From Pezizomycotina sp. ARF18 (taxonomy: Eukaryota; Ascomycota): a DNA stretch of 64,000 nt. The stretch spans positions 1 to 64,000 of the forward strand of contig AZLU01000129.1 in assembly GCA_002224055.1 (NCBI GenBank), written 5' to 3'. The notes below the pieces were generated by a model. It had not been told where the DNA came from. It saw only the letters and a list, made by a program, of their open reading frames with translations, and did not search any database. Made by a program: the position numbers and the translations under genes. Of this stretch, positions 61,201 through 64,000 are shown piece after piece (the stretch's first letter is position 1; the number at the start of each line of letters is the position of its first letter).

Positions 61201-64000
61201 GAGGTGTGAAACATACGAATAACGGTAGAATAGTAAGCAGTGACGGTTTTTGGCACTAGAGTAATCTATACTTCTGCCAGCAAATAAAAGATACAAAAAG
61301 GTACTTGATAAAAAAGTGCCAATATATACTAAAGGGGCAATTAGCCGTCCATGAAAGACTATTTCCTGAACCGTAAAAAGAGACGGCCTAAAAAAAAAAA
61401 ACGGAATGGAAGGTCAAAGAAGAACACACTCAAGCCTAATCGAGAGTTGGGCAAAGGTAATCTCGAAGCCTTATTATAATGTGCAAATAACTTTCCAAAA
61501 GTTATAATAATAATGGGAATATCTACTTCAGTAGTCAGGACTAAGTAGTACATAACATGAGGGAAGGGCGAAATACAACTTATATAACAGTGTATTTGCG
61601 CTCGAATTTGCATATACCAATCAATTTGAGTCCAATTCCCCCAAAAAGTTTGGATCTGTCGTGATGGTGGTGAGTTCCAATCAAGCCGAGCTTAAAAAAA
61701 AAAAATTTTTTTTCTAATGAAAAAGAGGAGAGATATAATGTATGATATATAGACTATCTCAACACAACCGCAACATTTTCAGGGCACATCGTGATAAGGC
61801 AACCGAAAAACAATAATAACAATAAATAATAAATATACAAATATATCCTAAGATATTTACTTAGTATATGTTACCATTTGGTAAACTTCTCTCATGCAAG
61901 CAGGATACCCTACCCTCCCGTAATACATGATGTTAAAAAGGGCCAAAACGGCCCACGTTCTGACGGTTTAACACATGGGAAACCAAGCAAGCAAGTTGGA
62001 CCCTTTTCTTCCTCCTCTCTTCCTTCCTTTCTTTCCTTCCTTTCCATTCCTTTTCCTTTTTTTTTTTTTTTTTTTTTTTTTTGGGGGGGGGGGGGGTGAT
62101 TCTCTTCATAGCATTAACAACAGAACAACAGACACAATCATAAAATACTTCCTTTTCCTCTCTTTTTAAGATCAAAGCCCTAAAAAATAATTTGGCCTGA
62201 TTTTGCTACACGAAAATAAACGGGGACGTCATTTTTATATTATTATATCCAAGTACTTCTGATATAATATATTATCATGTTCATACTCATCATCATCCAC
62301 TATATCTTCCTCTTCCTTTTTCATGTTTAACCCTTGTCGGTCCTTTCAAACCACGCCCTACTGAATATCACTGTGATCTTCAGCAATGATGATAATTTAT
62401 CTTTTGTACATCAATCACCCCCGTTGTCCCAAGTGACTGATCCCTCCCTCTACTACAAATTTGTCTATCTAGCATCTCTGCTAGTGATTATAGACATTCG
62501 CATACCGGATGTACCTCAGAAATCGAAACACGTATGATGTAGGTAGCTAATCGGCGTCGATACAATCAACCGTAAAATTCGCAGTTAGCTTTTGGTTTTA
62601 GCTAAGGCATTTGGAGCCTTAGTCCTGGTAGATCCATTTAAAGAGAGGTACTTTTTTTTCCCTGTAATATTGATTCCAAAAAAAAAAAAAAAAAAAAAAA
62701 AAACGTCGCAAATTATAGCAGGAGGCCGACTTGACTCGATATAGCGCAGTCGTTGGACTTGGTAATATACCAATTTATTCTCAGCCAATCTAGTGCAAGG
62801 TTAAGTATCAATTGCAATGATATTATCATCATCGTATAATTTCAAGATTCCACCTTCCGTGTTTAAGCAGACATAACAGATATACAATAACGATAATAAT
62901 ATTAAGTAATAGTAAATGAAAAAGAAAGATATCAAAAACTTTCTGATATGGCTTCTTTCTCACCCTAAAGTGTCCCACTTGCTAAGCAAAGTACAGCTGT
63001 AGCAATTCCACACCTGATATAAATCTCTCTATAGTTGGGGAGAAACAGAATGATATCGATTAGACTGACTTCCTATAATAATAATAATTCCATTAACAAT
63101 ATAAATGTTATATTGACTCTTCAGTAGGCCAGTTTAGAAGATAACAGAGGGAATGCGTCTTTTTCCCTATGGCAAGCACACAAGGCTTCACAGCTAGAGG
63201 GAATGAAAAAAAAAAATGACGATCAAAAAAAAAAAGAAAAAAGTAATAATGAATCAATGGAGTATCCTTTATGTATAGATTTTGATTTTCCCATTCACTT
63301 ACTTCACTTTCACTTCCTTTCTAGCAGCAGCATCAGCATCAGCGTGGAGGCAACGGGGGCACCTTCCACCGTCGATTCAGTGATATACTTACTTCTTCTT
63401 GTCTTCTTCCTGTTAGGAATAATTTCAAAGAGGGAAAAAAAAAAAAAGAATTGAAGAAGAACCTGTTGTTTTTTCTTTTCTTTTTTCCCCTTAGAACCCT
63501 CTCTCCCTAAACAGAAGGATCTCTTCTATTTTTCTTTTCCCACATTCATAGTTGCTATACTACTCACTACTACATAGGTAACTTTCACTTCCTTTCTTTC
63601 GCCTCTTCTCCGCCTCTCTGTACTAATTTTTTTTTTTTTATATTTATGTTCTTCCTTATTTATTCCTCGCTTTGGCACTTTCTTTTTTCCCCCCAAAATT
63701 CCCACACCGAACAGAAAATTTCACCAGACAACTCAAAAAGAAAACCTTAATAATAATATATTGTATGTGTATCCTTAATCGAACTGAATTTGTATGCAGA
63801 TGTAACGCTTTAAAAAAAAAAAAAAAAAAAAACCCTTATATATTTCATACGTCCTTATTTTTCTAAATTTCTGAATCGCCCTACCTTTTTTCTTCTTCTT
63901 ACTTTCTTTCTTTCCCGTCCTTCTACCCTTTTCCTTTTCATTTCTTTTCTCTCCCTGTTTCTTTCCCACTCCTCTCCAATTATATATATAAATCCATTAT
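61201..64000. other. AT-rich end of window
   Basis: No gene is supported. Contains A12-T8 at 61694-61713, T26 followed by G14 at 62057-62096, A23 near 62679-62703, a T-run near 63627-63639, A20 near 63812-63831 and pyrimidine blocks at 63470-63680 and 63880-63975. Confidence 0.4.
62057..62096. repeat. T26-G14 double homopolymer
   Basis: T-run (62057-62082) followed without break by a G-run (62083-62096). The same order, T-run then G-run, occurs at 52368 in the Unc13-like intron. Confidence 0.8.

Overview
The window is nuclear DNA from a filamentous ascomycete (Pezizomycotina). The evidence is a set of single-copy eukaryotic genes broken by short GT-AG introns, a class III hybrid histidine kinase with tandem HAMP domains (a filamentous-fungus protein), fungal-type 14-3-3, SWR1 and Unc13-like proteins, and very AT-rich spacers. 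I cannot place it to genus. No prokaryotic operon, CRISPR array, retroelement or DNA transposon was recognised.

Layout, left to right: a conserved fungal protein of unknown function (2450-4383, +); a second conserved fungal protein of unknown function (5094-6317, +); a triple dsRNA-binding-domain protein (7047-8408, -); the meiotic recombinase DMC1 (9817-12037, -); a CCHC zinc-knuckle Gis2/CNBP-type protein (14248-15718, -); a small two-exon gene (17823-18093, +); a 14-3-3 protein (20398-21680, -); the mitochondrial ATPase inhibitor (25277-25749, +); the HAMP-repeat hybrid histidine kinase (27699-32526, -); the SWR1 chromatin remodeller (36845-42221, -); the complex I ASHI/NDUFB8 subunit (43703-44595, +); UDP-N-acetylglucosamine pyrophosphorylase (45922-47771, +); RNA polymerase I subunit RPA43 (48183-49191, -); an Unc13/C2-domain protein (50516-54876, -); a tRNA-like element (60160-60228, -); and a possible mitochondrial membrane protein (60240-61200, -).

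The genes do not form a pathway cluster. They are housekeeping, signalling and meiotic functions set far apart, roughly one gene per 4-5 kb, separated by AT-rich spacers full of homopolymers and microsatellites.

Two features dominate the window. First, poly(A)/poly(T) runs of 20-38 bases are very common, including inside introns; one intron starts with T29 and ends with A26. Second, nearly every long conserved gene changes frame by one base at short homopolymers while the protein stays recognisable on both sides. The simplest reading is uncorrected single-base length errors in the assembly, not gene decay, so the coding spans below are gene extents and not clean reading frames.
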